Position numbers and translations under genes: made by a program. Source: Halalkalicoccus tibetensis (GTDB taxonomy: Archaea; Halobacteriota; Halobacteria; Halobacteriales; Halalkalicoccaceae). From it: a DNA stretch of 32,971 nucleotides. The stretch is from positions 1-32,971 of the forward strand of contig NZ_JBBMXV010000007.1 in the NCBI RefSeq assembly GCF_037996645.1, written 5' to 3'. The notes under the pieces are model-generated. The model was not told the DNA's origin. It worked only from the letters and a program-made list of their open reading frames with translations, and did not search any database. This document shows, in pieces, positions 9,129 through 18,110 of this stretch. How positions within the stretch are numbered: position 1 is the first letter of the stretch; the number at the start of each line of letters is the position of its first letter.

Positions 9129-9968
9129 TTACGACGGCGGTCCATCCCATTCCTCGCCGTCGTCCTGTGGGTCATAATTAATTTGAGAGCGAGCGTGTTC
9201 AAGATCGAACCATCGGCGACGATTATTGCTTACGCCAAAGAATACGCCGTACTCTACGCTGCTATCAATGAGACAGCAGTCGACTTGGTGAGCGAAGTCC
9301 CGACGAGACTGCCAAGTGCATTTCATCCGTGCGACTTCTTGTTCGTATTCAGAACTACCCTGTTCGAAGTTATCATTGTCAACGGCTGACTCAGCATCGC
9401 CATATGGATGGTCATACTTAGGCATATTGACTGTCCCAGTCCGGAGCGAATAGAATCGTTGAGGATATTCATATGTCTCAACGTAATAACGTCCCAGATC
9501 CTCGCCAAAACTTTTTGATACGCCATAATAGGAATCTGGACGGACAGGGTCTCGGTGGTCGACAACAAGACTGTAGTCACGGCCGTAGAGATCAGGTGCA
9601 TGTTCGGACTCATACTTGCCAACGACGTGGTTCGATGACAGGAAGACTACTGATTTAATCTCCTCTTTCCGAGCAACCTCCAGCGCGTTATACATCCCAA
9701 TGATGTTTGGTTCAAAAATATCGCCCCAGTCGCCAGTAGGGCTGGGGTAGGCAGCCATATGGACCATAGCGTCTTGCTTCTCGGAGGCTGCTTGTAGTTT
9801 TACAGCATCAGTGATATTGCCCACAATAGTGTCGTAACCGCCGTAAGGGTGGTTATCGGGTCTATCTGACCGATTGTAGTAGGTGAAGTTATATCCATCT
9901 CGATCGTGTAGATGATCAATTAGCGCCGTTCCACAACGGCCGTATGCACCTGTAACTAGTACATTCAT
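9129..9968 (-). CDS. NAD(P)-dependent SDR sugar dehydrogenase/epimerase-like protein
   Basis: This 279-residue extended short-chain dehydrogenase has a nucleotide-binding motif at the N terminus (TGAYGRCG, the GxxGxxG pattern), a catalytic Ser region (VFLSSNHVVG) and the YxxxK pair in YYGVSK. All three signatures are intact, so the enzyme is probably active. The architecture resembles uronate/aldose dehydrogenases and nucleotide-sugar epimerases. Beside rhamnosidases and upstream of a broken sugar-acid dehydratase-like gene on the same strand, oxidation of a released sugar such as L-rhamnose is a reasonable inference, not proven. The ATG at 9968 has a TATA-like ATTTTAATAG about 28 nt upstream, suggesting a leaderless transcript. 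GC content is visibly lower than in the rhamnosidase genes. Confidence 0.8.
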   Translation of the reverse strand: MNVLVTGAYGRCGTALIDHLHDRDGYNFTYYNRSDRPDNHPYGGYDTIVGNITDAVKLQAASEKQDAMVHMAAYPSPTGDWGDIFEPNIIGMYNALEVARKEEIKSVVFLSSNHVVGKYESEHAPDLYGRDYSLVVDHRDPVRPDSYYGVSKSFGEDLGRYYVETYEYPQRFYSLRTGTVNMPKYDHPYGDAESAVDNDNFEQGSSEYEQEVARMKCTWQSRRDFAHQVDCCLIDSSVEYGVFFGVSNNRRRWFDLEHARSQINYDPQDDGEEWDGPPS

Positions 9969-9989
9969 GCTTGATTCGAATGGACACCA

Positions 9990-10000
9990 ACTATTAAAAT
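9990..10000 (-). promoter_or_regulatory. TATA box for the SDR gene
   Basis: On the minus strand the sequence is ATTTTAATAG, centred about 28 nt before the ATG at 9968. This is the spacing expected if transcription starts at or next to the start codon, a common haloarchaeal arrangement. The gene therefore appears to have kept a promoter separate from the broken gene upstream. Confidence 0.5.
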
Positions 10001-10051
10001 ACTGGCTTCAGAGAACCTGAGCACGATGAAACATCTGTCAACCATTCAAAT

Positions 10052-10835
10052 TTATCTACTGTTGCTGTATTGCTTGACAGCATCTTCGTCTACGCTGATT
10101 CCGAGCCCAGGTTTCTGCGGAACAGTCAACTGGCCGCCGTTCGGATCAAACGGTGCCTCTAGCAGATCGTCGCGCAGCGGATTTGGACTCCGATCGAACT
10201 TGATCATATTGGATCAGGGATGTAACGCGTATGAGGATAATCGCTAACACTGGCAGCGAACTGGACAGCAGCAGCAGCAAGTCCGACTGCGTTATTCCAG
10301 ATGTGGGGGCGAACAGCGATATTCTCCGTTGAAGCGAGATCAGCGATGCGCCGCGCTTCTGAGAGTCCACCGCAGCGTGCGAGATTCGGCTGGACAATGT
10401 CGACGAGTCGGTTATCAATTAAGCGTTTGAACGAAAAACGGCCATAGTGTGCTTCACCGGCTGCTATTGGTATATCCACTTTCTGTTTGAGTTCATGGTA
10501 GCCGAGTGGTTCTCTGGTGGAACCGGCTCTTCGATCCAGGTTATTTTGTACTCCTCAATAGCCTTTGCTGTTCGGAGTACTTGGTCAGGTCGGTAATTTC
10601 CATTCATATCTACCATTAAACGCGCATCATCGCCGAGTATCTCTCGTGCTGTCCGAACGCGCTTAACGTCTGTGTCTGGGCTAGATCCTATTTTAATCTT
10701 CACAGCCGCAAACCCCTCATCAACGGCCTCGTGGATCGGTTCCACGATAGGACGATTGCGTTGGGTATAGTACAATGTAGATGCGTAGAGGGTGAGTTCC
10801 TCGCACTTGGTGCCACCGAGCAGATGATGGATAGG
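10052..10835 (-). pseudogene. Enolase-superfamily (MR/MLE) sugar-acid dehydratase/cycloisomerase-like, frameshifted
   Basis: Three pieces in three frames join into one mandelate racemase/muconate lactonizing enzyme-like protein. Piece 1 (10835 down to about 10505) has NRPIHHLLGG, the KIKIG lysine motif, VDMNGNY and WIEEPVPPEN. Piece 2 (about 10505-10212) has GYHELKQKVDIPIAAGE, VDIVQPNLARCGG and VRPHIWNNAVGLAAA. Piece 3 (about 10212-10052) has KFDRSPNPLRDDLLEAPFDP and ends QKPGLGISVDEDAVKQYS then a TAA at 10052-10054. The two frame changes each need a single-base indel. The first ~100 residues are missing because the 5' end meets unrelated sequence near 10835. L-rhamnonate dehydratase belongs to this superfamily, so a lost step of rhamnose breakdown is possible. 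A D-galactarolactone cycloisomerase-like role fits the motifs equally well. Confidence 0.8.
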
Positions 10836-10837
10836 AC

Positions 10838-10946
10838 GATTGACGACCTACTGCCGGGCACGCGAGTATGGGTAACTGTTATCGGAATCGGGTTGCTACT
10901 CGGCGGATTCTTACTATGGGCTCGGCGGGCTAGTGAATGGTCCTAA
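10838..10946 (+). pseudogene. C-terminal fragment of a membrane protein
   Basis: The frame reads DDLLPGTRVWVTVIGIGLLL then GGFLLWARRASEWS and a TAA. It is a clear transmembrane helix followed by a basic end, typical of the last helix of an integral membrane protein. It starts exactly where the antisense dehydratase-like homology stops, so it is read as the surviving 3' end of a deleted gene. No family can be named. An upstream in-frame ATG exists only inside the neighbouring pseudogene. Confidence 0.35.
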
Positions 10947-12790
10947 TGGTTTTCACAATGTTCGCACCCAAGTGGTGTAGAACTATTTTCTCTGCGATAA
11001 TCACCTTCATGACAGTTTTACTACTAATTATGGACTCATCCGGGAAATTTTGAGAGTAATCACACGCGAACAGATCCGGCCGTAAGCCGGTAACCGGGCT
11101 TCATACTGTCTAATCCACCGGTCCTTGGAGTAGGGGTTCCAAGCGGGCTGACAACGTCAACGATCTTCTCAGTCAGTATCCGACGTCGTAGCTGGGCCAT
11201 TGTAGATCTCGCCGAGCGACTAAGCTCCGAGTCCATAGTCTGAGTAACGACAGCTCAGTGTGTCTGAACAAGCTGATCTCTTAGCCAGCAATTTGCTTTG
11301 AATAGGTACTGAGATACCCTTCGTCTGAGGAGCTGACACGTACAATGGTTCCGTGGTGGGCTCAAACTCATGAGCGATTGTGTTTCGATAGCAGTGGGGG
11401 ACCACATTACTCAGAGCAGACTGGGATCCCACACTACAGCTCGCATGGGGTCCACTCTTTTCAGCTCGTTGTCGCCGATCAATACAGAGAGTACGCTAGA
11501 CTACACACTACTGGAGTTCATTAATAGAGACTGCTCAGACAGTAGATTGTCTCTCACCCTTCAGTGTCAGAGGCCTTGTTCTCACCTCCCCGGATACTCA
11601 CAGCATGTCCAACGGCCAGAGTAGGACCTGTCTCAGTAATACTACGAGAAGTCACCTACCCTCTTAGCAGAAACGGTTGAAAACCACCAGCGGCATCTGA
11701 GCGCCGCCACCGTCGTTCTCACACAGCTCGCATGGGGAGTCAGGAGGCTATCGCTTACTGGGAGTCCCACCCCATAGATCGATTCCACTGATAGAACTCT
11801 CCTTTGGGAGTCGACCAGCTGTACTGTGACAGTGTCGGTGCTTTTGCTGATGATCTTGTCCAGTCTCGTGCTGGTAGCTGAGACAATGGGTCTCTCAATA
11901 CTGATTTCTTCTGAGCAGCTTCGCTGACTACAGAGTCATCGATCCGACTGTGAGTATAGATAGTGTCTCTAACGCTGTTGGTTATTGGTAATCCTTTGTC
12001 CCTACTTCGCTGATGAGGTACCCCGCTTCGAAGACAGATGGATACCCAGACTCTGCTGCAACCGACTGAGAGATCGTGCCTTGAGGCGCCCCCACTGTTC
12101 TTCTATCTTCGCTCGTGGGGACCCCACACTTGCTTCGCTCTTCTTGGACCCCTACCGGTGCTCGCTCACCTAGTCCGCAATGTGAAGCTCGTGCTATCTT
12201 CCTGGTCGCTTATTCTCAAGGATACTTCTGTACCAGTGGGAGTATTGACTATCTGGAGTAGTGAACGAGATTTACTACTACTCTATTAGAACACAGCGCT
12301 TCCGATGAACAATTACTTATTCCAACACTATTTGAGACACTCCTTTCTCGAGGTGAAGATCCCTTTGTCTTGCACTGATCGACTCCCCATTGCTGCTGTA
12401 TCGCTCCCCGCTTCACCAGTGCTGGATTGGCCCTGTCTCACCGCCTTCTCAGAGCCACATAGTTATTCTCTGATTGATTAGGTGTCTTCTCTCGTTGTCT
12501 AGTTCAGCGCTATGAGGTCTGCTCTTGTGTTGATGCTCTCGCTCTCGGGACTCTCCCTTGTTTGAGCTTGGTCTGACTCCCAGCATTGCTGTCTCGAGGT
12601 GGACTCCCAGGGATCTCTCTTCACTGATTCATCTATGTTTTCTAAGGGTCTGTTGGCCCGCTTGTGCACCAGCCCCTGGGGTATCCTTCGTTTCGACCTA
12701 CTGGGTACCTTTCCCTACTCTTAGCTAACGCGCCGCTTTACTGCCCGAGAAACGCCGAGAAATATTCGAAGAAATATCCTTACGAGACTC
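10947..12790. other. About 1.8 kb with no recognisable gene
   Basis: I found no credible coding sequence on either strand. The open frames are short (longest about 84 codons), overlap one another and have no motif; 12038-12289 (+) is only hydrophobic noise. Composition differs from flanking genes, with many CTCTC, GTCTC/GAGAC and GACTC/GAGTC words and several CTAG sites. A short phrase, AGCTCGCATGGGG, occurs at about 11439 and 11722. The region may be decayed mobile or viral DNA, or hold untranslated RNA that cannot be seen by eye. Confidence 0.5.
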
Positions 12791-12836
12791 TTCTCCAAGA
12801 ACTCTTCTTCGAGAACATTCTTGAAGAAGATATATC
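12791..12836 (+). promoter_or_regulatory. Three tandem TTCTNNNAGAA palindromes and a TATA box
   Basis: Three 11-mers sit in a row at 12791-12801 (TTCTCCAAGAA), 12805-12815 (TTCTTCGAGAA) and 12818-12828 (TTCTTGAAGAA). They are spaced 14 and 13 nt from start to start. A TATA-like GATATATC follows directly at 12829-12836, about 28 nt before the ATG at 12861. Regular palindromes abutting the TATA/BRE position look like an operator array, possibly for the winged-helix protein encoded just downstream. Confidence 0.5.
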
Positions 12837-12860
12837 TGTCTGGTTCTAGTATAATTCGAT

Positions 12861-13286
12861 ATGAGCACTGCCGCTGACTCGCTTGACTGGAAATCAATCG
12901 AGATCCTTCGCGCGCTTGCCGACGCCGAGACAGCACTCACCACAACGGAGGTCCGGGAGGCAACCGACCTTAGCGAGAATCGGATTATCCTTTATCGGAT
13001 TACTGAATATTTGGAGCCACAGGGACTCGTCTCAACCTATCAACCGGAGGCCACTGGGACGGTCGTTCCTGCTAAGGAGATCTCGCTCACAGAGTCCGGT
13101 CACGAGCTCACGACTGATCTCGAGACAACAGACGAGACTGGGCTGACGCTCTCCGATCTCCCAGAAAAAGTACACCACGCGCACTCTGTCCAACGAGATC
13201 CTTACGAATGTCGCCGACTAATGGTCCAAGGGTATTGTCAACGATATACTCGACGACGTATTCCGGTGTGTAGTAGGATCCAGTAG
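12861..13286 (+). pseudogene. Winged-helix DNA-binding protein, 3' end lost
   Basis: Residues 1 to about 105 form a MarR/PadR-like winged helix (DWKSIEILRALADAETALTT, then TEVREATDLSENRIILYRI and a wing), ending ELTTDLETTDETGLTLSDLPEKV. Beyond about base 13165 the frame runs antisense through the truncated restriction-modification gene and becomes Arg-rich nonsense (ECRRLMVQGYCQRYTRRRI). The original C-terminal part, probably a coiled coil in such haloarchaeal proteins, is therefore missing. A shortened protein could still be made. The start at 12861 is supported by the TATA box about 28 nt upstream and the tandem operator-like palindromes. It may have been autoregulatory (inference). Confidence 0.6.
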
Positions 13287-14724
13287 CTTTCCGCTCACCA
13301 GAGCCTGTTGTAAGATAGACCTCTCCTGTTTCCACGATGATCTCATCGCCTTCATCGGGAATTACGTACTCGCCATCATTGAGCGCTAACGGTTCATCGG
13401 CTACATTGAGTTGATACTCGAGTAGACCTTCGTAGATACTCCCAAGATGGCGCACGTCGAGCGATGAGTAATCGACGAATATCTTTCCACCCTCGCTCTG
13501 ACTACGAGTGAGCAATTCGATCACGCGGGCGAGATACGCATTACCGACCTCGTGGTTAGCGAGAAAGCGCGCTTCTTGGCTGTCGTTCGTATCCGGATCT
13601 GTACGGAATAGCCCACCGTTGTAGGCTGGAATATAGAGGTCTTCCTCTGGAATACCCCGGGACCGACTACCCTGATCGATAAGCTTGAACAGCTCCTCCA
13701 AGCGGGACCAGAGGTTATCCTGCCAATTTCGATACTTTGGATCCGCGCTATCGAGTTCCTCGGCGATTTCCTGTTTGAGCGAGTTCAGGCTGTATGACTG
13801 CTCGTAGATCTCGTTGTCCGTATTGAGCAGGTCACGTCCTTCACTCTCGGCATACAGGACGAAGATAAGCCGATACAGATAGATGAGCGAACTATCGTGT
13901 ATCTGATCGAGATCGTCTTCGTCGAGGTCATTCTCCGGATACTGGAGGAAGCCTTCGGAGAGGACCTTGATCGCCTCGTAGATGTTGTCCTGAAGGTCCT
14001 CCCCTAATTCCTGTGCGAATACGTTGCTCTCCCCGTAGACGTCGTCAAGGAAACTATCACCGCTTGCGTCCTCGAGAAACGCTTCGTGGCGGAAAAACAG
14101 GTAGAAATACTTGAAGTCCTCGAGATCGCCCTTTTCAAGGACGGTCGGAAGATCGATCTCATAATAGGAGTCCAATCGATGACTCGTAGGGCCGTAGTAT
14201 AGTCGCCATTTCTGTCCATCGGTGAGTACAGCCCACTGCGCGTCATCGACTTCCTGTAGGTAGACGTGAATCTGGTAGCTCGGGTTCTCGAAGTCACGTT
14301 CGTGCTCACCACTTCCACGGGTATCGAGCGGCCGCCCCCATCGTTTTGCGTCTGCAACGGCGACGGCGTTCTTGTAGAAGTCGCCACCCTCTTCACGACG
14401 TTCGAACGCGCCGCGGGCCGCTTCCTCCGATTCGAAGAAGCCGTAATCGGGTCGGCGCTGGGTTCGGCTGGTACTCTCTTCGACCTCGAATGGAATACCC
14501 AGCTTCCGGAACATCGGCCGGATGAACTTCTCTTCAAGCTGGGATTCGTTGCGTTTGGGTGCTGTACTCTTCTCGCGTTCCCAGAGCTCGTTGATCTCCT
14601 CGTACGCCTCGAGGAGCTCGTCTTCGCTGATCTCGTCCCATTCTTCGGTTTCGGGGAGGTGCTCATCAAGATAGTAGTTAGAAAAGAGGTCACGATTCGT
14701 TCGGTAGCTGAGTGCTGTCTGCAT
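13108..14724 (-). pseudogene. Type II restriction-modification protein, methyltransferase part lost
   Basis: The first ~520 residues are the N-terminal part of a fused restriction-methylation enzyme of the Eco57I/type IIG kind. A nuclease-like core is visible with RPDYGF followed by VAVADAKRW, a PD...(D/E)xK pattern. A helical region follows, then the typical lead-in to the methyltransferase (GSYYTPEYVVEYIVDNTLGP then LVGDIRKDLVGQSA). The frame then leaves homology near base 13180, before the SAM-binding motif, and ends in unrelated sequence antisense to the winged-helix gene. The methyltransferase and target-recognition domains are gone, so the product cannot modify DNA and probably does not cut specifically. 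The start ATG at 14724 lies 5 nt past the stop of the AbrB-like gene, so the two form an operon. Confidence 0.8.
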
Positions 14725-14729
14725 GGTAG

Positions 14730-14921
14730 TTAAACTGGAGTGACGATGAGAAACTGGTCGGAGTCTTTGCTGTTGATGAGTGCGTGTGCGATCTCTTTGG
14801 TCTCAGCGACATCGATCTCGATTGTGTCGCCAATTTCGATTCCGAGCTCGCTGAGTTCGGATCCGGAGAGATTAACGCGACCGGAGTGCCCGGTATTCTG
14901 GCTGACTTGCTTGCGGGCCAT
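14730..14921 (-). CDS. AbrB/SpoVT-like small DNA-binding protein
   Basis: This 63-residue protein starts MARKQVSQNTGHSGRVNLSG and has the swapped-hairpin pattern of AbrB/MazE/SpoVT domains (a GRVNLS strand, then LGIEIGDTIEIDV). An in-frame ATG eight codons earlier (14945) is possible. The inner ATG is preferred because homology-like sequence starts there and it fits the promoter better. It ends 5 nt before the restriction-modification gene, so it was probably a controller or antitoxin-like partner of that system. An 8-bp inverted repeat in its promoter suggests self-repression (inference). It now outlives a truncated partner. Confidence 0.7.
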   Translation of the reverse strand: MARKQVSQNTGHSGRVNLSGSELSELGIEIGDTIEIDVAETKEIAHALINSKDSDQFLIVTPV

Positions 14922-14952
14922 CAGTACTACTGGATATCCTTTCAACCGATGT

Positions 14953-14976
14953 ATATAGTCTTTTCTTAGACTATAT
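14953..14976 (-). promoter_or_regulatory. Inverted repeat in the promoter of the AbrB-like gene
   Basis: ATATAGTC at 14953-14960 and GACTATAT at 14969-14976 are perfect inverted 8-mers separated by 8 nt, 32-55 nt before the ATG at 14921. The arms contain the TATA-like sequence, so a protein bound here would block initiation. This fits autoregulation by a dimeric AbrB-type protein, though this is not shown. Confidence 0.45.
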
Positions 14977-15147
14977 TCAGAATATTAGATATTTGCCACT
15001 AACTGTGTATAGTCCCCTACTTCTAGAGGAGTGTCTCCCTTATGCAACATCTACGTCCAAGAGATGATTTGTTGAACAAGGTGGATAGCCAAGAGATCAT
15101 ACTCAGCACACCCAATTGAATCTACCAATATCACCGTACAACTCTGA

Positions 15148-16956
15148 CTAAGCAAACTCGCTGAATGTCTCTTTGATGTGCTCGCGAATAAGTTGTTCCC
15201 GCTTGTCAAGGAAGTCAAAGTAGTTCTCAATTATATGGAGATCCGGATCGCTTGGAATGAGGTGCCGGTCGTAGTATTCCTCGTTTCGACTAGAGAGCCA
15301 CTCTCCGAAGGATTTGTCCTGCTTACCCGCATTCTCTCCTTCCGTAATTAGCTGCAGATTCGAGATAGAATGACGGCTGTTCTCGTACTGTTTAGCCACA
15401 GAACGCTCAAAGCCATACTCTTCAACGAGCACATCAGCTTCAAGCTCCTTTTGCGGGAAAATATGGTCTCGATGGTAGTCCACCCCTTTCCGCACGGCAC
15501 TCGGGAAATAGATCAACGAAAGCAATAGGAACGACTTCTGGGACCGATAGGTCGTGTCCTCAAGCAACGAATCCACAACTTCTTCGCTGAACCCAACGAC
15601 TTTCCCTCGACCACGCATCCGGCGATGAATCTCCTCAAGCGGGAAGCTGCCATCCGATTCTTGAATAGCTATTCTGGCATCTGCCAGTACTTCGTCTGGG
15701 CGGGAATTGAACGTCCCATTGAGTAGCGCGGATGTTAGCCAGTAGTGGATACGGCGTCGTATCTCCATTCCGTGTTGCGAATCCCAGCTGAGGTCCGGGT
15801 TCTGATAATAGAGATAGTACGCAATCGGGATGAGTGCGTTATAGCTGGTCAGACTCCGTCTGCTAAGACCGAACTCCACAACAAGATCAAGAGCACTCTC
15901 AATTGCATCCTTGTATCTCCCCGATAGCCACGTATCCTTCATCACACCAAGATTGTGGTTAGTGAAGTTCGCGATCCGATACTGCGGATCAAGATCAGAG
16001 AGAACGAGAAGCGACTTTAGAACGAAGTCAATCCCAAATCGGAAGTTCTTGTCCTCGTGGCGTTCGTTCAGTGAATCCACGAAATCCGTGATCTGCTCGC
16101 GAGCATCTATCCCGTCTTCACCTTCCGTCCACCGTGCTGTCGCCATCGAAAGCAAGATTTCAGACTTGCTTAGCGGCGTTCCGCCATCGTTCGTCCGAAT
16201 GAAGATATCAAGAACCCGCTCGTGATTTTTCGTCGTCTCTTCGTGGTACTGGAGACTTGCACTATCGGTAATAGAGTTGTGCAGCGTGCGGAGGTTCTCA
16301 CTCGCAACCCACCATTTGTCTTTCCCGAAGTCTTTGAGGTCGAGTTCGTTGATGAGCTCCCGGACGTCTTCCTCAGGATCCAGCTCGAGGATATCACCAA
16401 CAGGGAACCAGTATGTATTGTCAGTTGGCTCCGGTTGTTGGCGCTTGAAATCGAACTCGTACTTCAACCCCATCTCGTCATCCAGTTCCTCATCAGGATC
16501 CAAAAACAGGTTAAAATAGAGCTGTTTGTTACTCCACGCGCTGGCATTCCGCCGTTGAGCGTATTTTTTCTTCTCAGCATATGTGCCTTTCAGTCCAATA
16601 TAGAATGCAGTGAGGCGTTGCTGACCGTCGAGAACTAGCTTCTGAGTCTCTGGAAGTTTTTCTGTCGTAGGAACCTTCGGGTTGTGGTAATCAACATGCT
16701 TGAAGTTCGGGTCGTCCGGGTAGACGCTATCGTTGATGTAATTTCTAATGAATTTGTACTTTATCTGATCGTCAGCTGTTTCGTCTTTAACCCGCCAAAG
16801 GAGGAACGATCCTATCGGATAGTCTCTGAGTACCGAATCAAACAGCTTGATAATCTGCTCTGTATCCCAGACGAATTCACGCTGGATCGCCGGAAGAAAG
16901 ATAGATTCGTTGAGATCATCAACAGCCTCACGAATACTCATCGACTTGTGAGCCAT
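15148..16956 (-). CDS. DUF262/HNH (GmrSD-like) protein, putative type IV restriction
   Basis: This 602-residue protein has both halves of a GmrSD-type enzyme. The N-terminal DUF262 domain shows QREFVW (25-30), DYPIGSFLLW (45-54), DGQQRLT (110-116) and RTNDGGTPLSKSEIL. DUF262 proteins are ParB-like and use NTP hydrolysis. The C-terminal DUF1524/HNH-type nuclease (about 490-560) shows HRDHIFPQ, followed by NSRHSISNLQLI and a GKQDKSFGEWL segment. Known GmrSD proteins cut glucosylated or otherwise modified phage DNA, so a defence role is likely. The gene stands alone with its own upstream gap and looks intact. The ATG at 16956 gives the expected N terminus. Confidence 0.85.
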   Translation of the reverse strand: MAHKSMSIREAVDDLNESIFLPAIQREFVWDTEQIIKLFDSVLRDYPIGSFLLWRVKDETADDQIKYKFIRNYINDSVYPDDPNFKHVDYHNPKVPTTEKLPETQKLVLDGQQRLTAFYIGLKGTYAEKKKYAQRRNASAWSNKQLYFNLFLDPDEELDDEMGLKYEFDFKRQQPEPTDNTYWFPVGDILELDPEEDVRELINELDLKDFGKDKWWVASENLRTLHNSITDSASLQYHEETTKNHERVLDIFIRTNDGGTPLSKSEILLSMATARWTEGEDGIDAREQITDFVDSLNERHEDKNFRFGIDFVLKSLLVLSDLDPQYRIANFTNHNLGVMKDTWLSGRYKDAIESALDLVVEFGLSRRSLTSYNALIPIAYYLYYQNPDLSWDSQHGMEIRRRIHYWLTSALLNGTFNSRPDEVLADARIAIQESDGSFPLEEIHRRMRGRGKVVGFSEEVVDSLLEDTTYRSQKSFLLLSLIYFPSAVRKGVDYHRDHIFPQKELEADVLVEEYGFERSVAKQYENSRHSISNLQLITEGENAGKQDKSFGEWLSSRNEEYYDRHLIPSDPDLHIIENYFDFLDKREQLIREHIKETFSEFA

Positions 16957-17415
16957 GGCTAATACAGGCGAAGTCCAACCAATGAATCTTTGCTAAGTCT
17001 TCCTACTGAGGTACGGCTCAAGAGAGATTGATTACCGCTGATAACGCGTCACTTACTCCAATTCCAAAGAAGATACCAATATAATTCTACTCGTACCCGA
17101 TATGGATGATCCCAGTATCGGGGGTCAGTCTGATAATCTTTACCTACAAGGCGCCGAGGTTCTGATTCGTTGAGATACTAGTAGTGCGCGTTGCCTCTGA
17201 GGAACGCATTGCTTGTCTCGCACTCATAGCAGCAACAGTCCTTAAGGAGCCGTGCAATTAGCAACCAGTCTATAGACAGTCATTCGTCGAGAGTCACTGG
17301 AGGCATAGCGGGAGTAGTCCCATCATCCAATATGAACTCTCGTCAGGAACTCCTAGTGACTACTCGCATCTTTCGTACATCTCGTTTTAATCCGTCTTCT
17401 CTTTTCTGCTAGTGG
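16957..17415. other. 459-bp gap without a recognisable gene
   Basis: No open frame with protein-like sequence is visible. The left end should carry the promoter of the DUF262 gene on the minus strand. The rest is moderately AT-rich with no clear hairpin or repeat. Confidence 0.5.
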
Positions 17416-17958
17416 TTATAGAGCCCGTCTTCCAGTTAGGACTTCTTGCGCGTAATAGACAGCTCCATATGAGAGGTCTTCGTCCGTAGATTCGATCTTT
17501 TTCCTCAGGTTCCGTGCATTCTCATTGGTCTTCTCAGCCTGTTCTCGCAATTCTATTTCTTTCTCTCTTTTATGTTGTTCAGGTTCCGTAAAATGCAGAT
17601 GAGCAACTATATCTCTCCCGTCGGTAACTATCTCTCTTGCTCGCTGTCGTTCTTCTCGCCGGTAGTTAGGATACTCTCCTTCTATGTGTTCCTCAAGTTC
17701 GTCAACACATTGGAAAATATCATCTAATATTGGCGATGATTCTTCTTCCTCCTCATACATGTTGAGTTCTTCAAGAGCTTCATCAAGTTCTTCATATCTC
17801 TCATGCAAACGTCGACACCATTTTCTGTCGGTTTGATATTCATCTTTCATCACTGGTTTTATCACTCCGATGATGTAGCCGAATACTGTACCAATGATAC
17901 CAATTCCTAGCTCAAGTAATCCTATCCCGAAAATGCCTATTTGCAACATATAGAACAC
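17416..17958 (-). CDS. Membrane-anchored coiled-coil protein, unknown function
   Basis: This 180-residue protein has a hydrophobic N-terminal segment (residues about 4-36, rich in Gly/Ile, perhaps one long or two short helices) and then a highly charged, mostly helical cytoplasmic part. Strong coiled-coil character is seen in RYEELDEALEELNMYEEEEE and in REQAEKTNENARNLRKKIES. I recognise no family. The start is GTG at 17958; ATG three codons later (17949) is an alternative that keeps the membrane segment. Position between a GmrSD-like gene and a CBASS operon suggests defence-island cargo, but nothing in the protein itself shows a role. Confidence 0.6.
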   Translation of the reverse strand: MFYMLQIGIFGIGLLELGIGIIGTVFGYIIGVIKPVMKDEYQTDRKWCRRLHERYEELDEALEELNMYEEEEESSPILDDIFQCVDELEEHIEGEYPNYRREERQRAREIVTDGRDIVAHLHFTEPEQHKREKEIELREQAEKTNENARNLRKKIESTDEDLSYGAVYYAQEVLTGRRAL

Positions 17959-18110
17959 TGCTCTACTCCTATATTCTCACTAACACAGGAAAACTGATTC
18001 GCCTCAGATCAATCTCTTTGTGCAGCGGATCGCCCTCGAAGGACAGGCGATGTCACAAGGAATGGGCTCGATTACCGCACACCGATCGAGACCATCGTCT
18101 GCACACTGAC

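Noticed and set aside
12038-12289. 83-codon hydrophobic open frame in the non-coding stretch
   Set aside because: Irregular hydrophobicity, low acidic content, and overlap with another random frame.
18018-18110. Phrase RNGLDYRTPIE on the plus strand, faintly like a transposase end
   Set aside because: Too short, no other transposase motif nearby, and no terminal repeats found.
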